A stretch of DNA of 64,000 nucleotides from UBA6049 sp965662345 (GTDB lineage Bacteria > Bacteroidota > Bacteroidia > Flavobacteriales_G > Salibacteraceae). The position numbers and the translations under genes are program-made. The notes beneath the pieces are model-generated. The model did no database searches. It was given only the letters and a program-made list of their open reading frames with translations, and was not told where the DNA came from. Shown here one piece after another: positions 50,971 through 59,866 of the stretch (position 1 is the stretch's first letter; each line of letters begins with the position of its first letter). The DNA lies in the NCBI GenBank assembly GCA_965662345.1, contig CBFIHE010000001.1, positions 1 through 64,000 on the forward strand, given 5' to 3'.

Positions 50971-51311
50971 TATTCAGGGTTTATTGATGATGAACGTGTG
51001 ATTTTAACGGCTCTTTCTAGAGTTTGCCATGTACTGTGTAGTTCAGCAAGAAATTGCTCTCCATCTGCCGTCAATGAATAGTATTTTCTTGGTGGGCCGC
51101 TCTTTGATTCCTCCCATCGGTAACTAAGTACTCCTGCATTCTTTAGTCGGGTTAGAAGTGGGTAGAGCGTACCTTCAACAATAATCAGTTTTGCTTCTTT
51201 CAGTTTTTCAATAATATCTGATGGGTAGAGCTCTTGGTTTTTTAGCAACGATAGGATGCAGTATTCCAATACACCCTTCCTCATTTGTGCTTTAGCATTT
51301 TCAATATTCAT
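50970..51311 (-). CDS. PadR-family transcriptional regulator
   Basis: 113 residues, winged helix-turn-helix: RKGVLEYCILSLLKNQELYP, then SDIIEKLKEAKLIIVEGTLY, PLLTRLKNAGVLSYRWEESK and the wing PPRKYYSLTADGEQFLAELH. It lacks the long C-terminal domain (PadR-s2 type). PadR next to PspC is common in Bacteroidota. Its ATG-stop contacts are tight on both sides (5 bp after the small secreted-protein gene; stop overlaps the PspC start), so all three genes are one operon and it probably represses its own promoter. Confidence 0.92.
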   Translation of the reverse strand: MNIENAKAQMRKGVLEYCILSLLKNQELYPSDIIEKLKEAKLIIVEGTLYPLLTRLKNAGVLSYRWEESKSGPPRKYYSLTADGEQFLAELHSTWQTLERAVKITRSSSINPE

Positions 51312-51316
51312 TTGAG

Positions 51317-51772
51317 TTAGTCTTTATTGGTTACCACAACATCTCCTATGAATGAGACTATGGTGAAGGTATTGTCACTTTCATCTAATAGCAACAGATG
51401 TGCTTCATATACACGATCACCCTTAGATTTGGTGTAAAGGAGTGCATCTGACTCACTTTCGTCTGTGTCTTCTAAGTCTACTTTCTCGTAGTGCTTATCC
51501 AGCACCTTTAGCATGGTTGTTCGCTTATCTGCTAGGTCTGGTGTTGATTCGCCAAAAATGTTGAGTTTTATTTCGTTGAAGTCGCCTTCTAAATGTTTGA
51601 TTTTGTCTTCAACATCTATATCTAAATCAATTGCATCTACCATGTCTTTAGAAAAAGATAGAGTTGTTACTCCGTTCATCTGACTTACCGCTTCAGCTAC
51701 CTCGTTCTTCTTATTATCAACATTGGTTGTCATTAGAATCAATGAGCTGAAAAGTGTTATGACTGCTTGCAT
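51317..51772 (-). CDS. Small protein, DUF4252-like (uncertain)
   Basis: 151 residues, starting with a hydrophobic segment (MQAVITLFSSLILMTTN) that looks like a short signal peptide. The body has VTTLSFSKDMVDAIDLDIDV and IKLNIFGESTPDLADKRTTM, and ends with NTFTIVSFIGDVVVTNKD. The order of beta strands and the closing FxGD strand resemble DUF4252 proteins, but the match is from pattern memory. First gene of the operon with padR and pspC; two dyads lie at its promoter. Confidence 0.65.
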   Translation of the reverse strand: MQAVITLFSSLILMTTNVDNKKNEVAEAVSQMNGVTTLSFSKDMVDAIDLDIDVEDKIKHLEGDFNEIKLNIFGESTPDLADKRTTMLKVLDKHYEKVDLEDTDESESDALLYTKSKGDRVYEAHLLLLDESDNTFTIVSFIGDVVVTNKD

Positions 51773-51796
51773 TTTTTTAAATTATGTTAAACCTTG

Positions 51797-51811
51797 TTGT
51801 TTGCGAAACAA
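51797..51811. promoter_or_regulatory. Inverted repeat at the padR operon start point
   Basis: TTGTTT-GCG-AAACAA, perfect 6-bp arms. It overlaps the 3' end of the -7 box and the predicted start of transcription, a repressor-type position. PadR is the candidate binder. Confidence 0.4.
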
Positions 51812-51841
51812 AGATATGTATAAAAACAGGTACTATGCAAA
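51809..51841 (-). promoter_or_regulatory. Promoter of the DUF4252-padR-pspC operon
   Basis: Minus-strand TTTG (51838-51841), 21-nt spacer, TATCTTTG (51809-51816): full match to the Bacteroidota promoter with ideal spacing. The start codon is 36 nt after the box. Confidence 0.7.
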
Positions 51842-51851
51842 ACAAAGTACC
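51829..51851. promoter_or_regulatory. Inverted repeat around the -33 box of the padR promoter
   Basis: GGTACT-N11-AGTACC, perfect 6-bp arms flanking the -33 TTTG. With the dyad at 51797-51811 it brackets the promoter. Candidate PadR operator. Confidence 0.45.
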
Positions 51852-51920
51852 TTAAATAGTGATAACTGGTAATATTGAAGGATGAGTGGTTTGAGCGTTC
51901 GTGAATAGAAAAGTTTAGGC
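51852..51920. other. Intergenic remainder before the apaG terminator
   Basis: About 70 bp with no -7 box or frame of interest. The gap between the two operons (51773-52068) totals 296 bp and holds the promoter, dyads and terminator listed separately; the rest of it (51953-52068) shows nothing. Confidence 0.5.
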
Positions 51921-51952
51921 AAAAAAAAGAGCCGCTGTTGACCTAGCGGCTC
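51921..51952 (-). terminator. Terminator of the apaG transcript
   Basis: Perfect 8-bp stem GAGCCGCT/AGCGGCTC (51929-51936 with 51945-51952), 8-nt loop, followed on the minus strand by eight T. It lies 117 bp after the apaG stop. Confidence 0.85.
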
Positions 51953-52068
51953 TCTAATGAGCAATAATTAAATGAGAAACTATCTAACCTGTGAACAAGA
52001 ATAGAAACTGAATGGTAGATCTGAAATGAGCAATGAGTGAATGGCAACAGTTAATAGGAAAGCGGTGC

Positions 52069-52461
52069 CTAGTTGAGTTTATACGGCACAGCCATTTTGA
52101 AGGTAGGAATATTAACAATGAAAGTTCTACCAGAGGTTAGGCTCTTCATGCGATAAGTGCCATGCATTTCACCAAGTTCGCTTCTCAAATCGCATGCGCT
52201 TTCGTAACTGTGCACTTGGCCTGGCTCTAGAACGGGTTGCTCTCCAATAACACCATCGCCTTTTACTTCACGCGTAACACCTATTGAGTCTGCTATGTAC
52301 CAGTGCCTGCTAATAAGTTGAATAGATTCTTGCGTAGTGTTTTCTATAGTAATGTGGTAAGAAAAGATAAACAGGCCTTTATCTGCATTAGAGTATTCCT
52401 CTCTGTATTTATGTTCTACAGAGACTACAACTCCATGCGTTATTGCGGTAACACCTTTCAC
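52069..52461 (-). CDS. apaG: ApaG domain protein
   Basis: 130 residues, FN3-like beta-sandwich. The ApaG signature is GLFIFSYHITIENTTQESIQ, then RHWYIADSIGVTREVKGDGV, GEQPVLEPGQVHSYESACDL and GEMHGTYRMKSLTSGRTFIV. It has been linked to Mg2+/Co2+ resistance, but the biochemical role is unknown. It starts 10 bp after the Plug gene on the same strand, a neighbourhood I recall from other Flavobacteriia. Confidence 0.93.
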   Translation of the reverse strand: MKGVTAITHGVVVSVEHKYREEYSNADKGLFIFSYHITIENTTQESIQLISRHWYIADSIGVTREVKGDGVIGEQPVLEPGQVHSYESACDLRSELGEMHGTYRMKSLTSGRTFIVNIPTFKMAVPYKLN

Positions 52462-52471
52462 GTTTATTCTA

Positions 52472-53740
52472 TCACTTGTTTTGAAACTTATCGATTTTAA
52501 ATCCTATAAGTCGCTCGTAAATCTCTCCAATTTTTCTATGGTAAACAAGAAAAAGATATTCATTCTCTGCTTCAAAGTGATTTCCCTCAATAAGAGTAAC
52601 GTCTCCTGCACCCTTTTCAAGGCTTGCTGCAGCGTACATGTAGTTGTAGTAACCTTGCTTCAGTAATACCTTCCCCGTGTACGCTTTCTGTTCTTTATTG
52701 TATTGAAGTTCGTATCTGGGGTCGAATCTCCAATTCGTGAATTCACCGTACAGAAACATTCCTGCATTCATAAGCGGAGCAGGATAGGGGAGTGTAAAGT
52801 TTACCCACACGTATTCAGCATCAATTAAAGCAATGTCGCGAGGATCTGTTTGGTGGATTAAGTATCTACCATTAATATCTCCATAATCTATGTACTGCCT
52901 TATACTGCGAACTTCATCAGGAATGATGAACACATTGAATGTATCATTGATAAGTCGGGTAGATGCTGTTCGCAATGCTTGATAATTAAGGTCTCTAGTG
53001 TCGAAAAAACGAAATTCATTGGTGCCATTAAACAGGTTACGATCATCGTACTCGTAGATTATCTCATTTTGCTTAACGAACGTTGGTGACAGATTGTACT
53101 TGGCGTTATCTGGTCTTTGGTTTTGGAACACATGTACCTCCAAGTCGCTGTAAGGATTGGTGATATTATAATCTAAAGAAAGAATATCAAAGTCAACCTC
53201 ATGATGGGTGAAACGATAACGCGCTTGAGTGGCTTGTTTGATGCGTGGTTTTATTGCTACACGTTCTTCTACCACATAAAACCTGCGGGTTAGTACAGTT
53301 TTACCTGTAGCAGCATCCTCCACTTTTAAAATATAGTTTCCGCTTAAGGTAAGAGAGATGCGATTATTTGGGAAAAACAAGTCGTAATGAATAAAGCGCT
53401 GTCTTGCACCTCTAGAAAACACCATATCTCTTATAAGGTCATCATTAGGACCAACCTGATATTCGAGTAAATTTAAATCTGAGGGGTTCCAATCTGTGTC
53501 GCAGTGAACAAATGAGTACAGAAAGTCTCTGGGGTAGCCTGTTAAGTCATCAAAGCTGAGTTGGATTTGATGATCTGGATTATTCAAGGAAATTATCGGG
53601 TAAGAGTTAGACCAGCCCAGTCTAAAAAGTTGAACTGAAACAAGGGAGCTGTCATAGATTGCGTTCTCGTAATGTTCAATGTCTTCTTGGCCAAAACCAT
53701 GAACAGGTAGGGTGCAAATGAGGATTATGAGAATCTTCAA
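52472..53740 (-). CDS. DUF5103 protein, T9SS Plug
   Basis: 422 residues with a signal peptide (MKILIILICTLPVHGFGQ). The start codon is TTG at 53740, the only one that preserves the signal peptide. The DUF5103 pattern is clear: DSSLVSVQLFRLGWSNSYPI, LSFDDLTGYPRDFLYSFVHC, DTDWNPSDLNLLEYQVG, and at the end PLMNAGMFLYGEFTNWRFDP and GYYNYMYAAASLEKGAGD. In the cryo-EM work on T9SS, this protein is the Plug that closes the periplasmic side of the SprA translocon. SprA itself is not in the window. It diverges from nqrA across about 160 bp. Confidence 0.88.
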   Translation of the reverse strand: MKILIILICTLPVHGFGQEDIEHYENAIYDSSLVSVQLFRLGWSNSYPIISLNNPDHQIQLSFDDLTGYPRDFLYSFVHCDTDWNPSDLNLLEYQVGPNDDLIRDMVFSRGARQRFIHYDLFFPNNRISLTLSGNYILKVEDAATGKTVLTRRFYVVEERVAIKPRIKQATQARYRFTHHEVDFDILSLDYNITNPYSDLEVHVFQNQRPDNAKYNLSPTFVKQNEIIYEYDDRNLFNGTNEFRFFDTRDLNYQALRTASTRLINDTFNVFIIPDEVRSIRQYIDYGDINGRYLIHQTDPRDIALIDAEYVWVNFTLPYPAPLMNAGMFLYGEFTNWRFDPRYELQYNKEQKAYTGKVLLKQGYYNYMYAAASLEKGAGDVTLIEGNHFEAENEYLFLVYHRKIGEIYERLIGFKIDKFQNK

Positions 53741-53837
53741 TCGTGTGTAAACCTTTGTGATAATAGTCTGTTTTTAGGTTGTGAAATGCTTGTAGAACGG
53801 GGTGTGAATAAAAATGTTGCGAGTGTGATAACATTCC

Positions 53838-53867
53838 TTTGGCAGGTAACTTAAATGTTTATTTTTG
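53838..53867 (+). promoter_or_regulatory. Promoter of the nqr operon
   Basis: TTTG (53838-53841), 18-nt spacer, TATTTTTG (53860-53867), one nt short of the common spacing. The predicted start lies about 30 nt before nqrA and rules out the in-frame TTG at 53865, which falls inside the box. Confidence 0.6.
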
Positions 53868-53903
53868 CCCATCCAATTTGGCGAATATATCAATAATAGC
53901 GCT

Positions 53904-55247
53904 ATGTCTAACGTGATAAAGATCACTCAAGGTCTTGACATTAAACTTGAAGGAGTTGCCGATAAAGTGTTCGGTACTTCAAAAGATTCCAAAACTTATG
54001 CCGTTAAGCCAACCGACTTTCATGGGATTACTCCCAAGTTAGCTGTAAAAGCTGGAGACGAAGTTTTGGCTGGCGATACGCTCTTCTTCTCAAAAGACAA
54101 CCCTGAAATAAAATTTGCATCTCCAGTGAGTGGAGAGATTGTTGAGGTTGTTAGAGGAGCAAAGCGTAAAATCCTAGAGGTTAAAATCTTGGCAGACACA
54201 GAAGTGCGCTTCAAGAGTTTTTCGCCAAAGATGAGCTCAGATTCTGATGTGAAAGAAAGCATGTTAGAGGCTGGTCTGTGGGGTTTTGTAAAGCAACGTC
54301 CATATGATGTTGTGGCAGATCACAGGAAAACACCAAAAGCCATCGTGGTTTCAGCTTTCAACAGTGAGCCCTTGGCAGGTGATATAGATTTTATCTTACA
54401 CGGTCGAGAAGCTGATTTTCAAGCAGGAGTAGATGCGCTGGCTAAGTTGTCTTCCAACGTTCATGTGAATGTGCATGCAACAAGAACGGCTTCTGATGCA
54501 TTGAAAAATGTGAAGAATGCTAAGGTGAATGTTTTTGATGGTCCACACCCATCTGGTCTTGTTGGGGTTCAAATAAATAAACTTGATCCTATTAATAAAG
54601 GTGAAATCGTTTGGACTGTAGAGCCCCAGCGTGTAGCTATGATTGGTAAGTTCTTTAGAGAAGGTGTGTACGATGCGTCTATTATAATCGCAATGGCTGG
54701 AAGTTTGGTTGAAAAGCCACGTTATTACAAAACCATTTTAGGTGCTGAAGTAAAGTCCATCGTTGAAGGAAATATAAAGCAAGGTGAAGAGCCAAGATAT
54801 ATTTCAGGTACTGTTCTAACTGGAGATCAAGTTACTGTTGATGGTTACATCGGTAGTACTCAAAATACATTAACTGTCATTACTGAAGGTAGAGAGCCAC
54901 AGCCTTTTGGTTGGATTGCCCCTAACTTTGATAAATTCAGTCTCTCTCGATCTTATTTTAGCTGGTTAATGCCCGGTAAATCGTACAAGCTCAATACCTC
55001 AATGAATGGTGAGGAAAGAGCATTTGTTGTTACTGGTCAATACGAGCAAGTATTCCCTATGGATATCCTGCCTCAATTTTTGATTAAATCCATCATTACA
55101 AACGATATAGAGCGAATGGAGAATCTCGGGATTTACGAGGTTGCTCCTGAGGACTTTGCGCTATGTGAGTTCGTATGTACTTCTAAAATGGAATTGCAAA
55201 ATATTGTTCGAGAAGGTTTAGACATGGCTCGAGCTGAATTAGGATAA
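53904..55247 (+). CDS. nqrA: Na+-translocating NADH:quinone reductase subunit A
   Basis: Soluble subunit of the Na+-pumping NADH dehydrogenase, 447 residues from MSNVIKITQGLDIKLEGVAD. An in-frame TTG at 53865 overlaps the promoter box and adds non-family residues. It contains the lipoyl-like segment PKLAVKAGDEVLAGDTLFFS and GEIVEVVRGAKRKILEVKIL near the N-terminus, a Rossmann-like middle, and the C-terminal NMERMENLGIYEVAPEDFAL region with CEFVCTSKMELQ. It binds quinone at the complex surface. First gene of nqrABCDEF. Confidence 0.96.
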   Translation: MSNVIKITQGLDIKLEGVADKVFGTSKDSKTYAVKPTDFHGITPKLAVKAGDEVLAGDTLFFSKDNPEIKFASPVSGEIVEVVRGAKRKILEVKILADTEVRFKSFSPKMSSDSDVKESMLEAGLWGFVKQRPYDVVADHRKTPKAIVVSAFNSEPLAGDIDFILHGREADFQAGVDALAKLSSNVHVNVHATRTASDALKNVKNAKVNVFDGPHPSGLVGVQINKLDPINKGEIVWTVEPQRVAMIGKFFREGVYDASIIIAMAGSLVEKPRYYKTILGAEVKSIVEGNIKQGEEPRYISGTVLTGDQVTVDGYIGSTQNTLTVITEGREPQPFGWIAPNFDKFSLSRSYFSWLMPGKSYKLNTSMNGEERAFVVTGQYEQVFPMDILPQFLIKSIITNDIERMENLGIYEVAPEDFALCEFVCTSKMELQNIVREGLDMARAELG

Positions 55248-55268
55248 TCTTAAAAAGAGTAAAGAGAA

Positions 55269-56474
55269 GTGAAAGCACTAGAGAAATTAATGCAGAGCAT
55301 TAAGCCAGAAGAGAATGCAAAATTCCCTTTAGCTTATTGGGTGTGGGATGGCATGTATACGTTCATGTTTGTTCCAGGTCATGTTACACATAAGGGTACT
55401 CACGTAAGAGACTCCATTGATCTAAAGCGTACCATGTTTATGGTAATCCTCGCTTTGGTACCAACCTTACTTTTCGGAGTATGGAATACTGGGCACCAGC
55501 ATTTTTTAGCCTTGGGTCAACCCGATGCTGAGTTTATGGATAAGGTGATTTTCGGATTAATAAAAGTATTGCCACTGGTTGTGGTGTCCTATGGAGTAGG
55601 GCTAGGAGTCGAATTCATTTTTACAGCCATTAACAGACATCCAATCCAAGAAGGTTTTTTGGTGTCGGGAATGTTAATTCCATTGTGTATGCCTGTAGAT
55701 GTTCCACTTTGGATGGTTGCTGTGGCAACAATCTTTGCAGTGGTTATCGGTAAAGAAGTTTTTGGAGGTACTGGAATGAACATATTGAATCCAGCACTAA
55801 CAGCACGCGCTTTCTTATTCTTTGCCTATCCCACAAAAATGTCTGGTAATGAAGTTTGGGTTAACACTAGTACAGCAGAAGGAGAAACTGTAGTAGATTC
55901 GTTCACTGGAGCAACTGCACTTGGAGATTTAGCTACCACGGTAGGAACACAAGTTGGTTCAAACGCTCAGGTCATGTCATCTTTTGCGGATGGAGGTACT
56001 TACAGCTTTATGAACGCATTTATGGGATTCATACCAGGTTCGGTTGGAGAAACATCTGCACTAGCTTGTCTTATTGGAGCAGCATTCCTTATTATTTCAG
56101 GAATCGGCAGTTGGAGAATCATGTTGAGCATGACTTTGGGTGGTCTAGCGATGGGCTGGATCTTCAATATTTTCGCAGTAAATGACTTCATGACTATCGC
56201 CCCTTGGCATCAGTTAGTTCTAGGTGGCTTTATGTTCGGTATGGTATTTATGGCTACAGACCCTGTTTCTGCGGCACAAACAAATACAGGTAAATGGATA
56301 TATGGTTTTGGAGCAGGATTCTTCGGTATTATGATACGTGTGTTTAACCCAGCGTACCCAGAAGGAATTATGCTTTCCATTTTATTCATGAATGTAATGG
56401 CTCCAATGATTGACCATTATGTGGTCCAAGCGAATATTAATAAACGAATGAAACGTGCTGCTGTAGCAGCCTAA
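55269..56474 (+). CDS. nqrB: Na+-NQR subunit B
   Basis: Membrane subunit, 401 residues, with about ten helices. The FMN attachment motif is SFTGATAL: TGAT at 213-216, acceptor Thr216, and IGKEVFGGTGMNILNPALTA at 160-179 is the riboflavin/FMN-site region. The start is GTG at 55269 with an A/G-rich RBS; an ATG eight codons later is less likely. It carries the Na+ and quinone paths with D and E. FMN is attached by ApbE, encoded downstream of the operon. Confidence 0.97.
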   Translation: MKALEKLMQSIKPEENAKFPLAYWVWDGMYTFMFVPGHVTHKGTHVRDSIDLKRTMFMVILALVPTLLFGVWNTGHQHFLALGQPDAEFMDKVIFGLIKVLPLVVVSYGVGLGVEFIFTAINRHPIQEGFLVSGMLIPLCMPVDVPLWMVAVATIFAVVIGKEVFGGTGMNILNPALTARAFLFFAYPTKMSGNEVWVNTSTAEGETVVDSFTGATALGDLATTVGTQVGSNAQVMSSFADGGTYSFMNAFMGFIPGSVGETSALACLIGAAFLIISGIGSWRIMLSMTLGGLAMGWIFNIFAVNDFMTIAPWHQLVLGGFMFGMVFMATDPVSAAQTNTGKWIYGFGAGFFGIMIRVFNPAYPEGIMLSILFMNVMAPMIDHYVVQANINKRMKRAAVAA

Positions 56475-56484
56475 TCAAGATACA

Positions 56485-57201
56485 ATGGCAATCAATAAAG
56501 ACAGTAACGGATTTACGTTTGGCTTTGCAGCCATTATGGTAATTGTGGTTGGAGCCGTACTTTCAATTACGGCAATAAGCCTCAAGCCCAGACAAAAAGA
56601 GAACATGCGCCAAGAGAAGATGAAAAACATCATGATGGCAATTGGCGCCATGGATCGCTCTTCTAATATGGCAGATGCTCCAGGTTTGTTTGACAAGTTT
56701 GTTAAAGAACAAGTTGTTGTAAATGCTTCAGGAGAGGTTATAGATGGAAAAGCTTTTGAAGTAGATGTTAGAAAAGAGTATAAATCTCTTTCATTTGAAG
56801 AGAGAAGTTATCCGCTCTACATTTGCGAAAAAGATGGTGAAACGTACTATGTTGTTCCTATGGTTGGAACAGGTCTTTGGGGTCCAGTATGGGGGTTCAT
56901 AGCTCTTGAGGGAGATATGAATACGGTATATGGTGCCAACTTTGATCACAAAACAGAAACACCGGGACTTGGAGCCGAAATCAATACAGCATCTTTCCAG
57001 TCACAGTTTCCGGGAGAAAGCATTTTTGATGAATCTGGTAATTTCGTCTCTATTGAAGTGGTAAAAGGTGGAGGTGGTGACGCTTCTGAGCATGCTGTTG
57101 ATGGAATTACAGGAGGAACCATTACCTCAGTTGGTGTGGGTGAAATGATAGAGAGAACTTTAGGGGTATACGTACCTTACTTTAAAAACAAAAAAGCCTA
57201 A
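56485..57201 (+). CDS. nqrC: Na+-NQR subunit C
   Basis: 238 residues: one N-terminal helix (about 12-33) then a periplasmic FMN-binding domain. The flavinylation site reads DGITGGTITS, with TGGT at 209-212 and acceptor Thr212; most NqrC proteins have SGAT/TGAT, so the Ala is Gly here. Conserved contact segments VGTGLWGPVWGFIALEGD and HKTETPGLGAEINTASFQSQ are intact. NqrC passes electrons from the NqrF side toward NqrB across the membrane. Confidence 0.96.
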   Translation: MAINKDSNGFTFGFAAIMVIVVGAVLSITAISLKPRQKENMRQEKMKNIMMAIGAMDRSSNMADAPGLFDKFVKEQVVVNASGEVIDGKAFEVDVRKEYKSLSFEERSYPLYICEKDGETYYVVPMVGTGLWGPVWGFIALEGDMNTVYGANFDHKTETPGLGAEINTASFQSQFPGESIFDESGNFVSIEVVKGGGGDASEHAVDGITGGTITSVGVGEMIERTLGVYVPYFKNKKA

Positions 57202-57204
57202 GCG

Positions 57205-57891
57205 ATGAGTGAAGTTGCTGAAAAAGAAGTGAAAGCTCCATCTGAGCCCTTGTTTTCTAAGAAAAACAAGAAGCTTTTAACAGACCCTCTAGATGATGAT
57301 AACCCTATTACTGTTCAGGTACTAGGAATTTGTTCTGCATTAGCAATTACTGTTCAGATACAGCAGGCGGTGATCATGTCACTATCCGTACTATTTGTAA
57401 TGGTAGGTGGTAACCTGATAGTATCACTAATACGAAACGTGGTTCCAAGTAGAATCAGAATCATCGTGCAACTTGTTGTTGTAGCGGCATTGGTGATTTT
57501 GGTTGATCAGATTTTGAAGGCCTACGTGTACGATATCAGTAAAGCTCTATCTGTATTTGTTGGTTTGATTATCACCAATTGTATCATCATGGGGCGTCTT
57601 GAGGCTTTTGCCTTAGGAAACAAACCTTGGCCCAGTATTTTAGATGCATTGGGTAACGCTGCAGGGTACGGTGGCATTTTGATTTTGGTAGCTGTAGTTC
57701 GTGAAATTTTCGGGTCTGGAACATTAAGCTTTCCAGGAGTCGGTCAGTTCAAGATTATTCCAGAAGCGGCCTATGAATTTGGGTACATGAACAACAACAT
57801 GATGATTCTTCCACCGATGGCCTTGGTCACTGTTGGATTAATCATTTGGGTTCAGCGCGCAAGAAACCAGAAATTAATTGAAGCTAACTAG
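57205..57891 (+). CDS. nqrD: Na+-NQR subunit D
   Basis: 228 residues, six helices. The Cys ligand of the membrane iron-sulfur site lies in VQVLGICSALAITVQIQQAV, and the second in VGLIITNCIIMGRLEAFALG. The family start (LLTDPLDDDNPITVQVLGIC) is preceded by about 25 extra polar residues. NqrD and E form the intramembrane iron-sulfur cluster and part of the Na+ channel. It starts 3 bp after nqrC. Confidence 0.97.
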   Translation: MSEVAEKEVKAPSEPLFSKKNKKLLTDPLDDDNPITVQVLGICSALAITVQIQQAVIMSLSVLFVMVGGNLIVSLIRNVVPSRIRIIVQLVVVAALVILVDQILKAYVYDISKALSVFVGLIITNCIIMGRLEAFALGNKPWPSILDALGNAAGYGGILILVAVVREIFGSGTLSFPGVGQFKIIPEAAYEFGYMNNNMMILPPMALVTVGLIIWVQRARNQKLIEAN

Positions 57892-57909
57892 AATCAATTA
57901 CCTGAAAAT

Positions 57910-58527
57910 ATGCAAGATTTAGTAAACATATTTGTAAGAGCGATTTTCGTTGATAACATGATTTTCGCTTATTTCTTAGGAATGTGCTCGTATTTGGCCG
58001 TGTCTAAGACAGTTAAGACAGGTGTTGGATTGGGTGCTGCAGTTATCTTCGTATTGGGGATTACCGTTCCAATGAACTACTTGTTAGAGAACTACGTGTT
58101 AAAAGAAGGTGCACTAGCTTGGTTAGATCCTTCTTTTGCAGAAGTTGATTTGAGCTTTCTTAGCTTTATCATGTTCATTGCAGTTATTGCTTCAATCGTT
58201 CAGTTGGTTGAGATGATTGTAGAGAAGTTTGCTCCAGCTCTTTACGGTGCTTTGGGTATCTTCTTGCCACTAATTGCGGTAAACTGTTCAATCTTAGGTG
58301 GTGCACTGTTCATGCAAGAAAGGCAATATGCTAGTATAGCTGAAGCTACTTCTTTTGCACTTGGATCTGGTGTGGGTTGGTTTTTAGCCATTGTAGCCAT
58401 TGCTGCCATTCGTGAGAAAATCAGATATTCTCATGTGCCAGCACCGCTCCGTGGATTGGGTATAACTTTTATTATTACAGGTCTCATGGGGATGGCCTTC
58501 ATGAGCTTTATGGGAATTGAATTATAA
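57910..58527 (+). CDS. nqrE: Na+-NQR subunit E
   Basis: 205 residues, six helices, paralogue of NqrD in inverted topology. The two conserved Cys are in NMIFAYFLGMCSYLAVSKTV and PLIAVNCSILGGALFMQERQ, matching the iron-sulfur ligand positions. The C-terminal AIREKIRYSHVPAPLRGLGI and GLMGMAFMSFMGI are family-typical. Confidence 0.97.
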   Translation: MQDLVNIFVRAIFVDNMIFAYFLGMCSYLAVSKTVKTGVGLGAAVIFVLGITVPMNYLLENYVLKEGALAWLDPSFAEVDLSFLSFIMFIAVIASIVQLVEMIVEKFAPALYGALGIFLPLIAVNCSILGGALFMQERQYASIAEATSFALGSGVGWFLAIVAIAAIREKIRYSHVPAPLRGLGITFIITGLMGMAFMSFMGIEL

Positions 58528-58551
58528 TCAAATCGAGATAAGAACTTAAGT

Positions 58552-59844
58552 ATGACTACTACAGTAATTTTAACAATCGCGGTGTTTTTGCTGGTAATTG
58601 TTTTGCTAGTATCACTGTTATTGTTTGCAAAGGCAAAACTCTCTCCTTCCGGTTTGATGAAAATAGAAATCAATGGTGAGAAAACCATTGAAGTAGAAGC
58701 AGGCTCGTCCCTTCTTTCAACACTGGGTAATAACGGTATCTTTTTACCGTCTGCTTGTGGTGGAGGTGGTACTTGCGTGCAGTGTAAATGTCAGGTTCAC
58801 GAAGGTGGCGGTGAGTTGCTCCCTACCGAGGCTCCGCACTTCACTAGAAAAGAGGCAGCGGCCAACTGGAGGTTAGGTTGTCAAGTCAAGGTGAAGAACG
58901 ACATGAAAATCCAAATTCCTGAAGAGGTATTTGGGATTAAAAAGTGGGATGCGGTTGTTGTACGAAATTACAATGTGGCATCTTTCATCAAGGAATTCGT
59001 TGTTGAAATCCCTGAAGATATGGATTATAAGGCTGGTGGTTACATCCAAATTGAAATCCCACCTTGCGAAGTAAGTTACAAGGATATAGACATCACAGCT
59101 CACCCAGAAGAGCACCCAGGCGAACCTGATAAATTCAAGTTGGAATGGGATAAGTTTGGACTTTGGGATTTGAAAATGAAGAATGATGAGTCTGTTGAGC
59201 GTGCATACTCTATGGCTTCTTATCCTGCTGAAGGTCGCGAGATTATGTTGAACGTTCGTGTGGCTACCCCACCATGGGATAGGGCGAAAAACGCATGGAT
59301 GGATGTTAACCCTGGTATTGCTTCTTCTTATATCTTCAATTGTAAGGAAGGCGATAAGGTAACAATCTCAGGTCCATATGGTGAGTTCTTCATCAAGGAA
59401 ACAGATTCTGAAATGATTTACATAGGTGGTGGTGCAGGTATGGCACCGATGCGTTCGCATCTGTATCACTTATTCCGTACCATTAAGACTGGCAGAAAAG
59501 TTACTTATTGGTATGGTGGTCGTTCTAAGCGCGAACTATTCTACATTGATCACTTTAAGGCATTAGAGAAAGACTTCCCAAATTTCAAATTCTACATGGT
59601 TCTTTCGGAGCCGTTAGAAGAGGATAACTGGAAAGTGATGAAAGATATGAGTGATGAAGGTGATGGTTTTGTTGGTTTTGTTCACCAAGCAGTTATCGAT
59701 CAGTATCTGAATAAGCATGATGCACCAGAAGAAATTGAATATTACTTCTGTGGTCCACCAATGATGAACCAAGCGGTACTCAAAATGTGTGACGAATGGG
59801 GTGTTCCAGAGGAGAATGTTTCGTTCGATGACTTCGGTGGATAA
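58552..59844 (+). CDS. nqrF: Na+-NQR subunit F
   Basis: NADH-oxidising subunit, 430 residues. One N-terminal helix (about 3-26), a 2Fe-2S ferredoxin domain with LPSACGGGGTCVQCKCQVHE and the fourth ligand in WRLGCQVKVK, then the FNR module with FAD motif ERAYSMASYPAEGREI and the NADH site MIYIGGGAGMAPMRSH, closing YYFCGPPMMNQAVLKM and the family tail SFDDFGG. The ferredoxin Cys pattern is complete (C-x5-C-x2-C ... C). It ends the operon before a strong terminator. Confidence 0.98.
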   Translation: MTTTVILTIAVFLLVIVLLVSLLLFAKAKLSPSGLMKIEINGEKTIEVEAGSSLLSTLGNNGIFLPSACGGGGTCVQCKCQVHEGGGELLPTEAPHFTRKEAAANWRLGCQVKVKNDMKIQIPEEVFGIKKWDAVVVRNYNVASFIKEFVVEIPEDMDYKAGGYIQIEIPPCEVSYKDIDITAHPEEHPGEPDKFKLEWDKFGLWDLKMKNDESVERAYSMASYPAEGREIMLNVRVATPPWDRAKNAWMDVNPGIASSYIFNCKEGDKVTISGPYGEFFIKETDSEMIYIGGGAGMAPMRSHLYHLFRTIKTGRKVTYWYGGRSKRELFYIDHFKALEKDFPNFKFYMVLSEPLEEDNWKVMKDMSDEGDGFVGFVHQAVIDQYLNKHDAPEEIEYYFCGPPMMNQAVLKMCDEWGVPEENVSFDDFGG

Positions 59845-59866
59845 ATACTAGCTAGTTTAAAATTAT

